Part shown: positions 24,865-33,083 of the stretch, piece after piece
Numbering within the stretch: the first letter of the stretch is position 1
How the letters are laid out: the number at the start of each line of letters is the position of its first letter
Assembly (NCBI RefSeq): GCF_003231275.1
Contig: NZ_QKVL01000029.1
Location: 1-64,000 of the forward strand
Direction of reading: 5' to 3'
Source: Pseudomonas huaxiensis
GTDB taxonomy: Bacteria; Pseudomonadota; Gammaproteobacteria; Pseudomonadales; Pseudomonadaceae
Length of the DNA: 64,000 nucleotides
The notes under the pieces: model-generated
Told to the model about the DNA's origin: nothing
Databases searched by the model: none
Seen by the model: the letters and a program-made list of their open reading frames with translations, nothing else
Translations under genes and position numbers: made by a program

Positions 24865-25116
24865 TTACTTGCGGCTGGCTTTTTCCAGCATACGCAGAGC
24901 GCGCTCGTTGGCTTCGTCAGCAGTTTGCTGAGCCTTCTGAGCGGCAGCCAGAGCGTCGTCGGCTTTGCGATACGCTTCGTCAGCACGAGCTTGTGCACGA
25001 GCTGCTGCGTCTTCGGTAGCAGTCAGACGAGCTTCGGTTTCTTTGGAGACGCTGCTGCAACCGGTAGCCAGAACTGCGGCCAGAGCCAGAGCAGAGAATT
25101 TCAGAACGTTGTTCAT
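24865..25116 (-). CDS. oprI: OprI, major outer-membrane lipoprotein (Lpp homologue)
   Basis: An 83-residue lipoprotein, exactly the length of P. aeruginosa OprI. The signal MNNVLKFSALALAAVLATGC ends in a lipobox with Cys20; the mature part is one alanine-rich heptad-repeat helix ending MLEKASRK, whose C-terminal Lys is the point of attachment to peptidoglycan in this family. It tethers the outer membrane to the wall and is among the most abundant proteins of the cell. GGGGA is the ribosome site. A strong terminator follows and a candidate promoter lies at 25184-25211. Confidence 0.97.
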   Translation of the reverse strand: MNNVLKFSALALAAVLATGCSSVSKETEARLTATEDAAARAQARADEAYRKADDALAAAQKAQQTADEANERALRMLEKASRK

Positions 25117-25183
25117 CGTGTTCCCCTTCAAGGACTTTCTATTAAAGAGCCATCTCTCAACAAAGAGAAACTGGCCGGCGTAC

Positions 25184-25211
25184 ATAGTACCCATTACTTG
25201 TAGTAAGTAAA
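25184..25211 (-). promoter_or_regulatory. Candidate sigma-70 promoter of oprI
   Basis: On the minus strand TTTACT (25211-25206) and TACTAT (25189-25184) are separated by 16 bp, placing the transcript start near 25177 and giving a leader of about 60 bases. An overlapping alternative is TTGCGC-17-TACAAG a little further upstream. Confidence 0.4.
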
Positions 25212-25629
25212 CTGACTGAGCGCAAGAATTGGAAAAAAATTGCGCCGCGTTTGCTCTTGACAGCCATGAACCGCGAAAACCGTGCAATTGTTGCGTCTGG
25301 AGGCTGTAACGCATTCTTGTAAAAGTAGTTTTTCTTGAACTAATGGTGACTTTAAATGTCAGGTTGCGTCATAAGCACTAGATCATCCGGTTGCTGTTCT
25401 CAGGACGTTGCCCGCTGGCATCGTCGGCCGGTCTCAAGTGCGGAAATTTTCCGACCAGTACCTTGAGCATCCCCGCGTTGGGCGCCTACTATTTGTTACG
25501 TGCTCAGTTGCCCGAGAACGATCAGGCTCTTCTCGCTGTCCAACGGGGCACGGGGTGGCGTAGAGGTTCCTTCGCCGGACAAACATCGGTTAAGGTAGGG
25601 TTTTATTACAAGACCCGCGAGGAGTAGTG
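25212..25629. other. Intergenic stretch upstream of oprI and the GNAT gene, no gene assigned
   Basis: About 420 bases. The first part (25212-25380) is AT-rich and must hold promoters for oprI or the downstream GNAT gene. A 79-codon frame from a TTG at 25391 to 25627 exists but has no ribosome site, no recognisable domain and poor codon bias, so I do not call it. A long leader or a small RNA is possible. Confidence 0.4.
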
Positions 25630-25911
25630 ATGAGCGAGGCGTTGTCCATCCACCATGACCAAAAGGGTCATCAGTTCGAGACCAATGTGGACGGTCATCG
25701 TGCTTACCTGACTTACATGGACCTGGGTAAGCAGACTCTGGATATCTATCGCACCTTCGTGCCCAACGCCCTGCGTGGCCGCGGTATCGCCGCGGCATTG
25801 ACCGAGCGGGCGCTGGCCTATGCCGAAGAGTGTGGCTACACCGTCATTCCTTCCTGCTCTTATGTCGAACGTTACATGGAACGACATCACAAGCATTCTT
25901 CCAAGGCCTGA
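25630..25911 (+). CDS. Small GNAT-fold N-acetyltransferase (YjdJ/GNAT_2 type)
   Basis: A 93-residue single-domain protein. GQQ-type beta strands at the start (AYLTYMDLGKQTLDIYRTFVP) are followed by the acetyl-CoA-binding loop ALRGRGIAAALTERALAYAEECGY and by IPSCSYVERYMERH, the signature of the short GNAT proteins found in many bacteria and in eukaryotes. The substrate is unknown. GGAG lies 5 bases before the ATG at 25630. A perfect bidirectional hairpin follows. Confidence 0.85.
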   Translation: MSEALSIHHDQKGHQFETNVDGHRAYLTYMDLGKQTLDIYRTFVPNALRGRGIAAALTERALAYAEECGYTVIPSCSYVERYMERHHKHSSKA

Positions 25912-25938
25912 CCTTTCCAGGCTTGCACTCTACAGACA

Positions 25939-25970
25939 CGAAAACGCCGGGCAATTGCCCGGCGTTTTCG
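25939..25970. terminator. Bidirectional terminator between GNAT and DAHP synthase genes
   Basis: A perfect 32-bp palindrome (CGAAAACGCCGGGCAA and its reverse complement) gives a GC stem flanked by As before and Ts after in both directions, between convergent genes. Confidence 0.88.
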
Positions 25971-25983
25971 TTTGTGGCGTATA

Positions 25984-27057
25984 TCAGCCGCGACGCTTCG
26001 GCAGCACGTCCTTGAGCTTGGTGCGCATGTTGCGCAGGGTAGTGGCGGTTGCGTCCCAGTCGATGCAGGCATCGGTCACGGAAACGCCGTACTGCAATTC
26101 GCAGAGGTCCTTCGGAATGGCCTGGGCGCCCCAGTTCAGGTGGCTCTCGACCATCAGGCCGATGATCGACTGGTTGCCTTCGAGGATCTGGTTGGCGACG
26201 TTCTCCATGACCAGCGGCTGCAGGGCCGGGTCCTTGTTGGAGTTGGCGTGGCTGCAGTCGACCATGATGTTCGGCTTGATCTTGGCCTTGTTCAGCGCCT
26301 GTTCGCACAGGGCGACGCTGACCGAGTCATAGTTCGGCTTGCCGTTGCCGCCGCGCAGCACCACGTGACCGTAGGCGTTGCCCTTGGTGGTGACGATGGA
26401 GACGCCACCTTCCTGGTTGATGCCGAGGAAGCGGTGCGGGCTGGAAACCGATTGCAGGGCGTTGATGGCAACGGTGAGGCCGCCGTCGGTGCCGTTCTTG
26501 AAACCGACCGCCGAAGACAGGCCGGAGGCCATTTCGCGGTGGGTCTGGGATTCGGTGGTACGGGCGCCGATGGCCGACCAGCTGATCAGGTCCTGCAGGT
26601 ACTGCGGGGAGATCGGGTCGAGGGCTTCGGTGGCGGTGGGCAGGCCCATTTCCGCCAGGTCCAGCAGCAGTTGACGACCGATGTGCAGGCCGTCCTGAAT
26701 CTTGAAGGAGTCGTCCAGGTACGGGTCGTTGATCAGGCCTTTCCAGCCCACGGTGGTACGCGGCTTCTCGAAGTAGACGCGCATCACCAGATAAAGAGTG
26801 TCGGAGACTTCCGCAGCGAGAACCTTGAGGCGCTCGGCATATTCATGCGCGGCCTTGATGTCATGGATCGAGCAGGGGCCGACCACGACGAACAGGCGGT
26901 GATCCTTGCCGTCGAGGATATTGCGCACCACTTCACGGCCCGCAGTCACGGTCTGAAGCGCGGTGGCGCTGAGTGGGATCTCCTTCTTGAGCTGATCAGG
27001 CGTGATCAGGGTCTCGTTGGAGGCAACGTTTAAGTCGTCGATCGGTAAATCAGCCAT
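25984..27057 (-). CDS. 3-deoxy-7-phosphoheptulonate (DAHP) synthase, class I
   Basis: A 357-residue enzyme condensing phosphoenolpyruvate and erythrose 4-phosphate, the first step of the shikimate pathway. Visible family motifs are VVGPCSIHD, MRVYFEKPRTTVGWKGLINDP, SAIGARTTESQTHRE, GFKNGTDG, and MVDCSHANSNKD, the last holding metal-ligand His. The length equals the AroF/AroG/AroH family. Which feedback class (Tyr, Phe or Trp) cannot be settled by eye. The position matches PA1750 of P. aeruginosa from memory. It stands alone between the GNAT gene (convergent) and the 5'-nucleotidase gene (divergent). Confidence 0.95.
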   Translation of the reverse strand: MADLPIDDLNVASNETLITPDQLKKEIPLSATALQTVTAGREVVRNILDGKDHRLFVVVGPCSIHDIKAAHEYAERLKVLAAEVSDTLYLVMRVYFEKPRTTVGWKGLINDPYLDDSFKIQDGLHIGRQLLLDLAEMGLPTATEALDPISPQYLQDLISWSAIGARTTESQTHREMASGLSSAVGFKNGTDGGLTVAINALQSVSSPHRFLGINQEGGVSIVTTKGNAYGHVVLRGGNGKPNYDSVSVALCEQALNKAKIKPNIMVDCSHANSNKDPALQPLVMENVANQILEGNQSIIGLMVESHLNWGAQAIPKDLCELQYGVSVTDACIDWDATATTLRNMRTKLKDVLPKRRG

Positions 27058-27351
27058 CGTGTTACTCGTCAGGTCACGGATGCCGGCCGCCAGCGATCCC
27101 CGTGCGGCGGAGCAGCATGATTGAGCTCAGCGGGGAGCGGAACCTTAGCGCGTAAACCCTTGGCTCGACAATGGGTATGGGCCCGTTTCCGGCAGGGGAT
27201 GGGCCTTTGAGCGCGCTTTTTACGACTAAAGTGGCTGGAGGGTGGCTGGACCCGCGATGGAAGGCATAATCGGGTGCGAATCGAATGTTTCACGGGGCCT
27301 GCGCGGCAGCCCTGATGCAGCGGATGTAATGACAGGTAGCGGGGGCGAGTC

Positions 27352-28260
27352 ATGAGCAAGGGGTTGGGCGACAAACTGGTAGTGGCGATTTCCTCGCGAG
27401 CGCTGTTCGATCTCAGCGAGAGCCACCGGCTGTACCTGGCCGAGGGTGTCGAGGCTTATCGCCAATACCAGATCGAGCATGAAGACGAATACCTTGAGCC
27501 GGGCGATGCTTTCCTGTTGGTGGAGAAGCTGCTGGGCCTCAATGCCGCCCTCGGTCAGCAACGGGTCGAGGTGATACTGGTGTCGCGTAACAGCGCCGAC
27601 ACCGGCCTGCGGGTGTTCAATTCCATCGAGCATTACGGCCTGGGCATTTCCCGCGCGGCGTTCGCTGGCGGGCGTAGTCCGTATCCTTATCTGGCGGCGT
27701 TTGGTTGCCACCTGTTCCTGTCCACCGATGCCGATGATGTGCGTAGCGCCCTGGAGGCCGGCTTTGCCGCAGCCACCATTCTTTCCGGTGGCGCCCGGCG
27801 GGATGCCATCACGGAACTGCGGATCGCCTTCGACGGCGATGCAGTGCTGTTTTCCGATGAATCCGAGCGTGTCTATCAGTCGGGAGGGCTGGAAGCGTTT
27901 CAGGCCAGCGAGCGGCAATCGGCCCGCGATCCGTTGCGCGGCGGGCCGTTCAAGCCGTTCCTGGCGGCACTCAATCAACTGCAGCAAGAGTTTCCCAGTG
28001 GCGCCTGTCCGATCCGCACTGCGCTGGTCACCGCGCGCTCGGCGCCGGCGCACGAGCGGGTCATCCGCACCCTGCGCGAGTGGGACATCCGCCTCGATGA
28101 ATCGCTGTTTCTCGGCGGCCTGGACAAGTCGGCGTTCCTCGAAGCATTCGCTGCGGATGTGTTCTTCGATGACCAGGCCGGACACTGCGACCGGGCCAGT
28201 CGGGTTGTGGCTACCGGCCATGTTCCGCACGGCATCAGCAACGAACGCACGCCCGGCTGA
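27352..28260 (+). CDS. 5'-nucleotidase (PF06189 type)
   Basis: A 302-residue protein with the sequence pattern of the bacterial relatives of cytosolic 5'-nucleotidase I: LVVAISSRALFDL, GLGISRAAFAGGRSPYPYL, and LRIAFDGDAVLFSDESERVY, in which the acidic residues coordinate Mg2+, then LFLGGLDKSAFLEAF and FFDDQ near the C-terminus. Family members dephosphorylate nucleoside monophosphates in the cytoplasm. GGGGGCGAG precedes the ATG. It may be read together with the universal stress gene 84 bases downstream. Confidence 0.85.
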   Translation: MSKGLGDKLVVAISSRALFDLSESHRLYLAEGVEAYRQYQIEHEDEYLEPGDAFLLVEKLLGLNAALGQQRVEVILVSRNSADTGLRVFNSIEHYGLGISRAAFAGGRSPYPYLAAFGCHLFLSTDADDVRSALEAGFAAATILSGGARRDAITELRIAFDGDAVLFSDESERVYQSGGLEAFQASERQSARDPLRGGPFKPFLAALNQLQQEFPSGACPIRTALVTARSAPAHERVIRTLREWDIRLDESLFLGGLDKSAFLEAFAADVFFDDQAGHCDRASRVVATGHVPHGISNERTPG

Positions 28261-28344
28261 GCCCCGCCGGACGGGGCCTGCGCATCAACAGGGCGCTGCT
28301 AAGCTGAAGCTTGCTCTGCCGTTTCGGCAGTCGGAGGAGGCTCA

Positions 28345-28842
28345 ATGATCCGTTCGATGCTGTATGCCACGGACCTTGGTGTGTACGCGCCCTATGTCAT
28401 GCAACACGCGCTGGCCCTGGCGCGGACTTTCAATGCGGAGCTCTATGTGATCCATGCCGTGGAGCCGATGGGGCAATTCGCCGAATCACTGCTGCAGAGT
28501 TACCTGGATGAACAAACCCTCGACCAATTGCACAGTCAGGGCGTGAACACCGTCATGGCCAATATCGAGCAGCGGGTGCTGGAAAACTTTCGCGAAGAGT
28601 TGGGGGATCAGGAGGACCTGGCGCTGATACGCGCGGTGCGGGTACGCCAGGGGGATCCGGCCCAGGTGATTCTCGAACAGGCCCAACGGCTGAGTGTCGA
28701 TCTGCTCATCGTCGGCAGTCACACCCACGGGGCCGGGGTGGAGATTCCGATCGGGCGCACGGCAGTGCGCATTCTGCAGTTGTCCCCGGTGCCGGTGTAC
28801 ATGGTGCCCCTCGCCCAGCACCTTGGCCGGAGAAAGGTTTGA
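28345..28842 (+). CDS. Universal stress protein, single UspA domain
   Basis: A 165-residue UspA-fold protein: N-terminal MLYATDLGVYAPYVMQHALALA, central RQGDPAQVILEQAQRLSVDLLIVGSHTHG, and C-terminal IGRTAVRILQLSPVPVYMVP. The nucleotide-binding G-x2-G-x9-G pattern is changed (GSHTHGAGVEIPIGRTA), so ATP binding is uncertain. GGAGG at 28334-28338 is the ribosome site. Expression is expected to respond to stress or energy state in this family. Confidence 0.88.
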   Translation: MIRSMLYATDLGVYAPYVMQHALALARTFNAELYVIHAVEPMGQFAESLLQSYLDEQTLDQLHSQGVNTVMANIEQRVLENFREELGDQEDLALIRAVRVRQGDPAQVILEQAQRLSVDLLIVGSHTHGAGVEIPIGRTAVRILQLSPVPVYMVPLAQHLGRRKV

Positions 28843-28963
28843 GGAAATTTCCGTGGTGCTTGTAAGAAAACTGATGAAATTGTTCTAGATTTATTCTCCT
28901 GACCACTAATATAGTTATAACTCGTCGCTGTTGCCGGTGACGCCCAGCATCTGAGGGATACCT

Positions 28964-29938
28964 ATGAAGCTTCAACAATTGCGCTACATCTGGGAAGTGG
29001 CGCACCACGACCTCAACGTTTCCGCGACAGCGCAGAGCCTGTACACCTCCCAACCGGGGATCAGCAAGCAGATTCGCCTGTTGGAAGACGAGCTGGGCGT
29101 GGAAGTGTTTGCCCGTAGCGGCAAGCACCTGACCCGCGTGACCCCGGCGGGCGAACGCATCATCAATACCGCAGGCGAAATCCTGCGCAAGGTCGAGAGC
29201 ATCAAGCAGATTGCCCAGGAATTCTCCAACGAGAAGAAAGGCACCCTGTCGATCGCCACCACCCACACCCAGGCGCGTTATGCGCTGCCGCCGGTGATCA
29301 GCTCGTTTATCAAGCAGTACCCGGAAGTCGCCCTGCACATGCATCAGGGTTCGCCGATGCAGATCGCCGAGATGGCTGCTGACGGCACCGTCGACTTCGC
29401 CATCGCCACCGAGGCGCTGGAGCTGTTCGGTGACCTGGTGATGATGCCGTGCTACCGCTGGAACCGTTGCGTGGTGGTCCCGCAAGGACACCCGCTGACC
29501 AAGCTGCCGAAGCTGACCCTGGAAGTGCTGGCTGAATACCCGATCGTCACTTACGTGTTCGGTTTCACTGGCCGTTCCAAGCTGGACGAAGCCTTCAGCC
29601 ACCGCGGCCTGACGCCGAAAGTGGTGTTCACCGCTGCCGACGCCGACGTCATCAAGACCTACGTGCGCCTCGGCCTGGGTGTTGGCATCGTCGCCAAGAT
29701 GGCAGTGGATCCGAAGCTGGACAGCGACCTGGTGGTCCTGGATGCCAGCGAACTGTTCGAATCCAGCATCACCAAGATCGGTTTCCGTCGCGGCACCTTC
29801 CTGCGCGGCTTCATGTGCGACTTCATCGAGAAGTTCGCGCCGCACTTGACCCGCGAAGTGATGGCCAAGGCGATCCAGTGCCACAACAAGCAGGAGCTGG
29901 AAGAGCTGTTCGAAGGCGTGGAACTGCCTGTCCATTGA
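28964..29938 (+). CDS. cysB: CysB, LysR-type regulator of sulfur assimilation
   Basis: A 324-residue LysR-family protein starting MKLQQLRYIWEVAHHDLNVSATAQSLYT with the winged helix-turn-helix QPGISKQIRLLEDELG, and a C-terminal effector domain with ATTHTQARYALPPVI and YVFGFTGRSKLDEAF. The close match to the CysB pattern, including the length, makes the name firm. With N-acetylserine it activates cysteine biosynthesis genes. cysH, a member of its regulon, lies convergent directly downstream. Confidence 0.96.
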   Translation: MKLQQLRYIWEVAHHDLNVSATAQSLYTSQPGISKQIRLLEDELGVEVFARSGKHLTRVTPAGERIINTAGEILRKVESIKQIAQEFSNEKKGTLSIATTHTQARYALPPVISSFIKQYPEVALHMHQGSPMQIAEMAADGTVDFAIATEALELFGDLVMMPCYRWNRCVVVPQGHPLTKLPKLTLEVLAEYPIVTYVFGFTGRSKLDEAFSHRGLTPKVVFTAADADVIKTYVRLGLGVGIVAKMAVDPKLDSDLVVLDASELFESSITKIGFRRGTFLRGFMCDFIEKFAPHLTREVMAKAIQCHNKQELEELFEGVELPVH

Positions 29939-29975
29939 CGGCAGCTCCAAGTTGTAAGCTTTAAGCTTCAAGAGA

Positions 29976-30007
29976 AAAGCGGTCCGCATGCGGGCCGCTT
30001 TCTTTTT
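29976..30007 (+). terminator. Terminator of cysB
   Basis: AAAGCGGtCCGCATGCGGgCCGCTTT (one G-T wobble) is followed by CTTTTTT, 38 bases after the cysB stop. Confidence 0.88.
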
Positions 30008-30022
30008 TGACCTTTTAAAGCC

Positions 30023-30053
30023 GAAAAGAAAAAGCGGCCCTGATAAGGACCGC
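30023..30053 (-). terminator. Terminator of cysH
   Basis: On the minus strand GCGGTCC-TTATCA-GGGCCGC (one wobble pair) is followed by TTTTTCTTTTC. It lies about 45 bases after the cysH stop. Confidence 0.82.
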
Positions 30054-30099
30054 CTCTACTTGTAGCTTGCCACTTGAAGCTTTTAGCTGAGAAAAGCCG

Positions 30100-30834
30100 T
30101 CAGGCTTTGGAGATGAGGTTGCCGGCGTGCAGGCCGCATTCCTTCTGGGTTGACTCTTCCCACCACCAGCGACCTTCGCGTTCGTGCTGGTTCGGCAGCA
30201 CCGGGCGGGTGCAGGGTTCGCAGCCAATGCTGATGAAGCCGCGTTCGTGCAGGCTGTTGTAGGGGATTTCCATCATGCGGATGTAACCCCAGACTTCCGC
30301 GCTGCTCATCTGGGCCAGCGGGTTGAACTTGTACAGGGTGCGCTCCGGGGTGGAGAAGGCGCTGTCGATTTCCAGCGCAGCCACCTGGCTGCGGGTGCCC
30401 GGGCTCTGGTCGCGGCGCTGGCCGGTGGCCCAGGCGCTCACGGTGCTCAGTTTGCGGCGCAGCGGTTCGATCTTGCGGATGCCGCAGCATTCGCCATGAC
30501 CATCCTTGTAGAAGCTGAACAGGCCCTTGTCCTTGACGAACGGGTCGAGCTTTTCGCGATCCGGAGAAAGGAGCTCGATCGGCAGCTTGTACTCTTCGCG
30601 GACCCGGTCGATGAAGCGGTAGGTCTCAGGGTGCAGGCGCCCGGTGTCGAGGCTGAACACCTTGACGTTCTTGTTCAGTCTCCAGGCCATGTCCACCAGC
30701 ACGACGTCTTCGGCGCCGCTGAAGGAAATCCACAGGTCATCGCCGAAGTGTTCGAAGGCGAGCTTGAGAATGTCCTGGGGGGACTTGTTGGCGTAGGTCG
30801 CGGCCAGTGCGGCGACGTCGAAGGATTGGCTCAT
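30100..30834 (-). CDS. cysH: CysH, [4Fe-4S] adenylylsulfate (APS) reductase
   Basis: A 244-residue thioredoxin-dependent reductase. The PP-loop-like element SFSGAEDVVLVDMA, LDTGRLHPETYRF, the cysteine pairs ECCGIRK and GCEPCTRP (ligands of a [4Fe-4S] cluster), and the catalytic C-terminal Cys in KECGLHAGN are all present. The cluster cysteines mark it as an APS reductase rather than a PAPS reductase of the E. coli type. It makes sulfite from APS for cysteine synthesis. The chosen ATG at 30834 follows CCGGAAG; an ATG at 30852 is possible. Confidence 0.95.
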   Translation of the reverse strand: MSQSFDVAALAATYANKSPQDILKLAFEHFGDDLWISFSGAEDVVLVDMAWRLNKNVKVFSLDTGRLHPETYRFIDRVREEYKLPIELLSPDREKLDPFVKDKGLFSFYKDGHGECCGIRKIEPLRRKLSTVSAWATGQRRDQSPGTRSQVAALEIDSAFSTPERTLYKFNPLAQMSSAEVWGYIRMMEIPYNSLHERGFISIGCEPCTRPVLPNQHEREGRWWWEESTQKECGLHAGNLISKA

Positions 30835-30980
30835 CAGGCGGCTTCCGGTCATTGAATGGCGCTTGGCGCTCGTAGTGGGGCAGATGTTACCAAAAAATGC
30901 CCGGCCAGACGGGTCGCAATGCCAGACAAGCATTGCTAGAGTGCAGCTCCCATTTTTTGGCGTTGTTCGAGGAGTGTGTT

Positions 30981-31598
30981 GTGGAAATTGCCTGTCTCGA
31001 TCTGGAAGGCGTATTGGTCCCGGAAATCTGGATCGCCTTCGCGGAGAAAACCGGAATCGAATCGCTGCGGGCCACCACCCGCGATATTCCGGACTATGAC
31101 GTACTGATGAAGCAGCGCCTGCGGATTCTCGATGAGCATGGCCTGAAGCTGTCGGATATCCAGGCGGTGATCGCCACCCTCAAGCCGCTGGACGGTGCCG
31201 TCGAATTCGTCAACTGGCTGCGCGAGCGCTTCCAGGTGGTGATCCTCTCCGACACCTTCTATGAGTTCTCCCAGCCACTGATGCGCCAACTGGGCTTCCC
31301 GACCCTGTTGTGCCACCGCCTGATCACTGATGAGACTGATCGCGTGGTGAGTTACCAACTGCGCCAGAAGGATCCCAAGCGTCAGTCGGTCCTGGCCTTC
31401 AAGAGCCTGTACTACCGGGTGATCGCTGCGGGTGATTCGTACAACGACACCACCATGCTGGGCGAGGCGGATGCCGGCATCCTGTTCCATGCGCCGGAAA
31501 ACGTGATTCGCGAATTCCCGCAGTTCCCGGCGGTGCATGATTTCGAGGCGCTGAAGCAAGAGTTCATCAAGGCTTCGAATCGCTCGTTGAGCCTGTAA
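30981..31598 (+). CDS. thrH: ThrH, phosphoserine phosphatase/homoserine phosphotransferase
   Basis: A 205-residue HAD-superfamily enzyme, the exact length of P. aeruginosa ThrH. Motif I is CLDLEGVLVP, motif II VVILSDTFYEF, motif III region RQKDPKRQSVLAF and motif IV AAGDSYNDTTML. ThrH dephosphorylates phosphoserine and can pass the phosphate to homoserine, linking serine and threonine metabolism. The start is GTG at 30981 with GGAG 6 bases upstream. It is divergent from cysH. Confidence 0.94.
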   Translation: MEIACLDLEGVLVPEIWIAFAEKTGIESLRATTRDIPDYDVLMKQRLRILDEHGLKLSDIQAVIATLKPLDGAVEFVNWLRERFQVVILSDTFYEFSQPLMRQLGFPTLLCHRLITDETDRVVSYQLRQKDPKRQSVLAFKSLYYRVIAAGDSYNDTTMLGEADAGILFHAPENVIREFPQFPAVHDFEALKQEFIKASNRSLSL

Positions 31599-31621
31599 GA
31601 AATGTTGGGTCTTTGAGGTTC

Positions 31622-32965
31622 TCAAAGACCCTGCAAGGTTTCCAGCAACACCCGCACCTTGGTAATCGACTCCTGATACTCCGACTCCCAGTCCGAGTCC
31701 GCCACCACCGCGCCACCACCCCAGCAGCAGACTTGCCCGTCCTTCACCAGCAGGCTGCGGATAGCGATGGAGCTGTCCATCTCGCCGCGTACGTCGACAT
31801 ACAGCAACGACCCGCAATACAGCGCCCGACGGCTGGGTTCCAGCTCGTCGATGATCTGCATCGCGCGGATTTTCGGGGCGCCGGTGATGGAGCCGCCAGG
31901 GAAGCTGCCGGCGATCAGGTCCAGCGCGTCCTTGTCCGCCGCCAGTCGCCCGGTCACTGCGCTGACCATGTGGTGCACGTTCGGGTAGCTCTCCAGGTTG
32001 AACAGCTCCGGCACCCGCACCGAGCCGATCTCGCAGGTGCGGCCGAGGTCGTTGCGCAGCAAATCGACGATCATCAGGTTTTCCGCGCGGTCCTTGCTGC
32101 TGGCCAGCAGTTCTTCGCCGTTGGCGCGGTCTTGCAGCGGATCGGCGCTGCGCGGGCGGGTGCCTTTGATCGGGCGGGTTTCCACCTGGCCGCCGTTGAC
32201 CCGGATAAAACGCTCGGGCGAGAAACTCAGCAGGGTGCTGCCGTCATCCAGCGTCTGGAAGCCGGAAAAGGGCGTCGGGCACGCCGCCCGCAGCGCCTGG
32301 TAGGCGTGCCAAGGATCGCCCTGGCAGGGCGCGCGGAAACGCTGGGTCAGGTTGATCTGGTAGCAGTCACCGGCCTGAATGTACTGCTGGACCCGTTCGA
32401 AGGCCTCGCGGTATTGCTCGGCGCTGATGTCGCCGCGCATCGGCGCGTCGAGATGGAAACGTTCGCTGGGGCTCGGCGAGACCTGGCTGAACTGTGCGAT
32501 CAGGCGCTCGCGCTCGGCCTGCGCCAGCGTCGGGTGGAACAGCAACTGGCTGGTGCCTTGCTGGTGGTCGCTGATCAGTGCCCACGGATACAGGCCGAGG
32601 GTCGCGTCCGGCAGACCGAGGTCGTCCCGCGCCAGTTCCGGCAATTGTTCCAGGCGTCGGCCGAAGTCATAGCTCAGGTAGCCGATCACGCCGCCGGCGA
32701 AGGGCAACTCCACGCCTTCCGGCAGTTGCGCCGGGCCCAGCTCGGCAAGCCTGTCGCGCAGCCGTTGCAGGTAGTGCTCGCCGGACTCGCCCGCTTGCAC
32801 CACCAGGCTGCGCAGCGGCCAGGCGCTGAGCAGGTCGAAACGGCCACGTTCTGCACCCGGACGGGCACTGTCGAGCAGCACGGCGCCGGGTGCGTGGCGG
32901 ATGCAGTCGAAATAGCGGGCGGGGTCGGCCTGGTAGGGCAGGGGGTGCAGTGTGCAGGTTGGCAT
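31622..32965 (-). CDS. pabB: PabB, aminodeoxychorismate synthase component I
   Basis: A 447-residue chorismate-utilising enzyme. The C-terminal catalytic region shows CYQINLTQRF, PFSGFQTLDDGSTLLSFSPERFIR, RPIKGTRPRS, DLLRNDLGRTCEIGSV and GSFPGGSITGAPKIRAM. The PIKGT lysine, which forms the covalent intermediate in PabB, and the N-terminal half point to PabB rather than TrpE. With PabA it makes 4-amino-4-deoxychorismate for folate. The start chosen is ATG at 32965. Confidence 0.93.
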   Translation of the reverse strand: MPTCTLHPLPYQADPARYFDCIRHAPGAVLLDSARPGAERGRFDLLSAWPLRSLVVQAGESGEHYLQRLRDRLAELGPAQLPEGVELPFAGGVIGYLSYDFGRRLEQLPELARDDLGLPDATLGLYPWALISDHQQGTSQLLFHPTLAQAERERLIAQFSQVSPSPSERFHLDAPMRGDISAEQYREAFERVQQYIQAGDCYQINLTQRFRAPCQGDPWHAYQALRAACPTPFSGFQTLDDGSTLLSFSPERFIRVNGGQVETRPIKGTRPRSADPLQDRANGEELLASSKDRAENLMIVDLLRNDLGRTCEIGSVRVPELFNLESYPNVHHMVSAVTGRLAADKDALDLIAGSFPGGSITGAPKIRAMQIIDELEPSRRALYCGSLLYVDVRGEMDSSIAIRSLLVKDGQVCCWGGGAVVADSDWESEYQESITKVRVLLETLQGL

Positions 32966-33083
32966 TCGTTTGAACGGCTTGTAGGCGGGGGAGGCATTGT
33001 AGACCTGCGTAGGAAATGCTCCTAGAGGTCCTGCAGGAAGAAAGCGACCGCCCCGAGGGCAAAAGCGACGGGGCGGTCGAGGT

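Noticed and set aside
25391..25627. A 79-codon frame before the GNAT gene
   Set aside because: TTG start with no ribosome site, no domain, and atypical composition.
28913..28922. AGTTATAACT palindrome upstream of cysB
   Set aside because: Perfect but only 10 bp; CysB sites are long and ill-defined, and no second site or promoter spacing supports it.
29941..30096. Short AAGCTT-rich repeats on both sides of the cysB and cysH terminators
   Set aside because: They look like relics of a common intergenic repeat, but the copies are too short and irregular to define.
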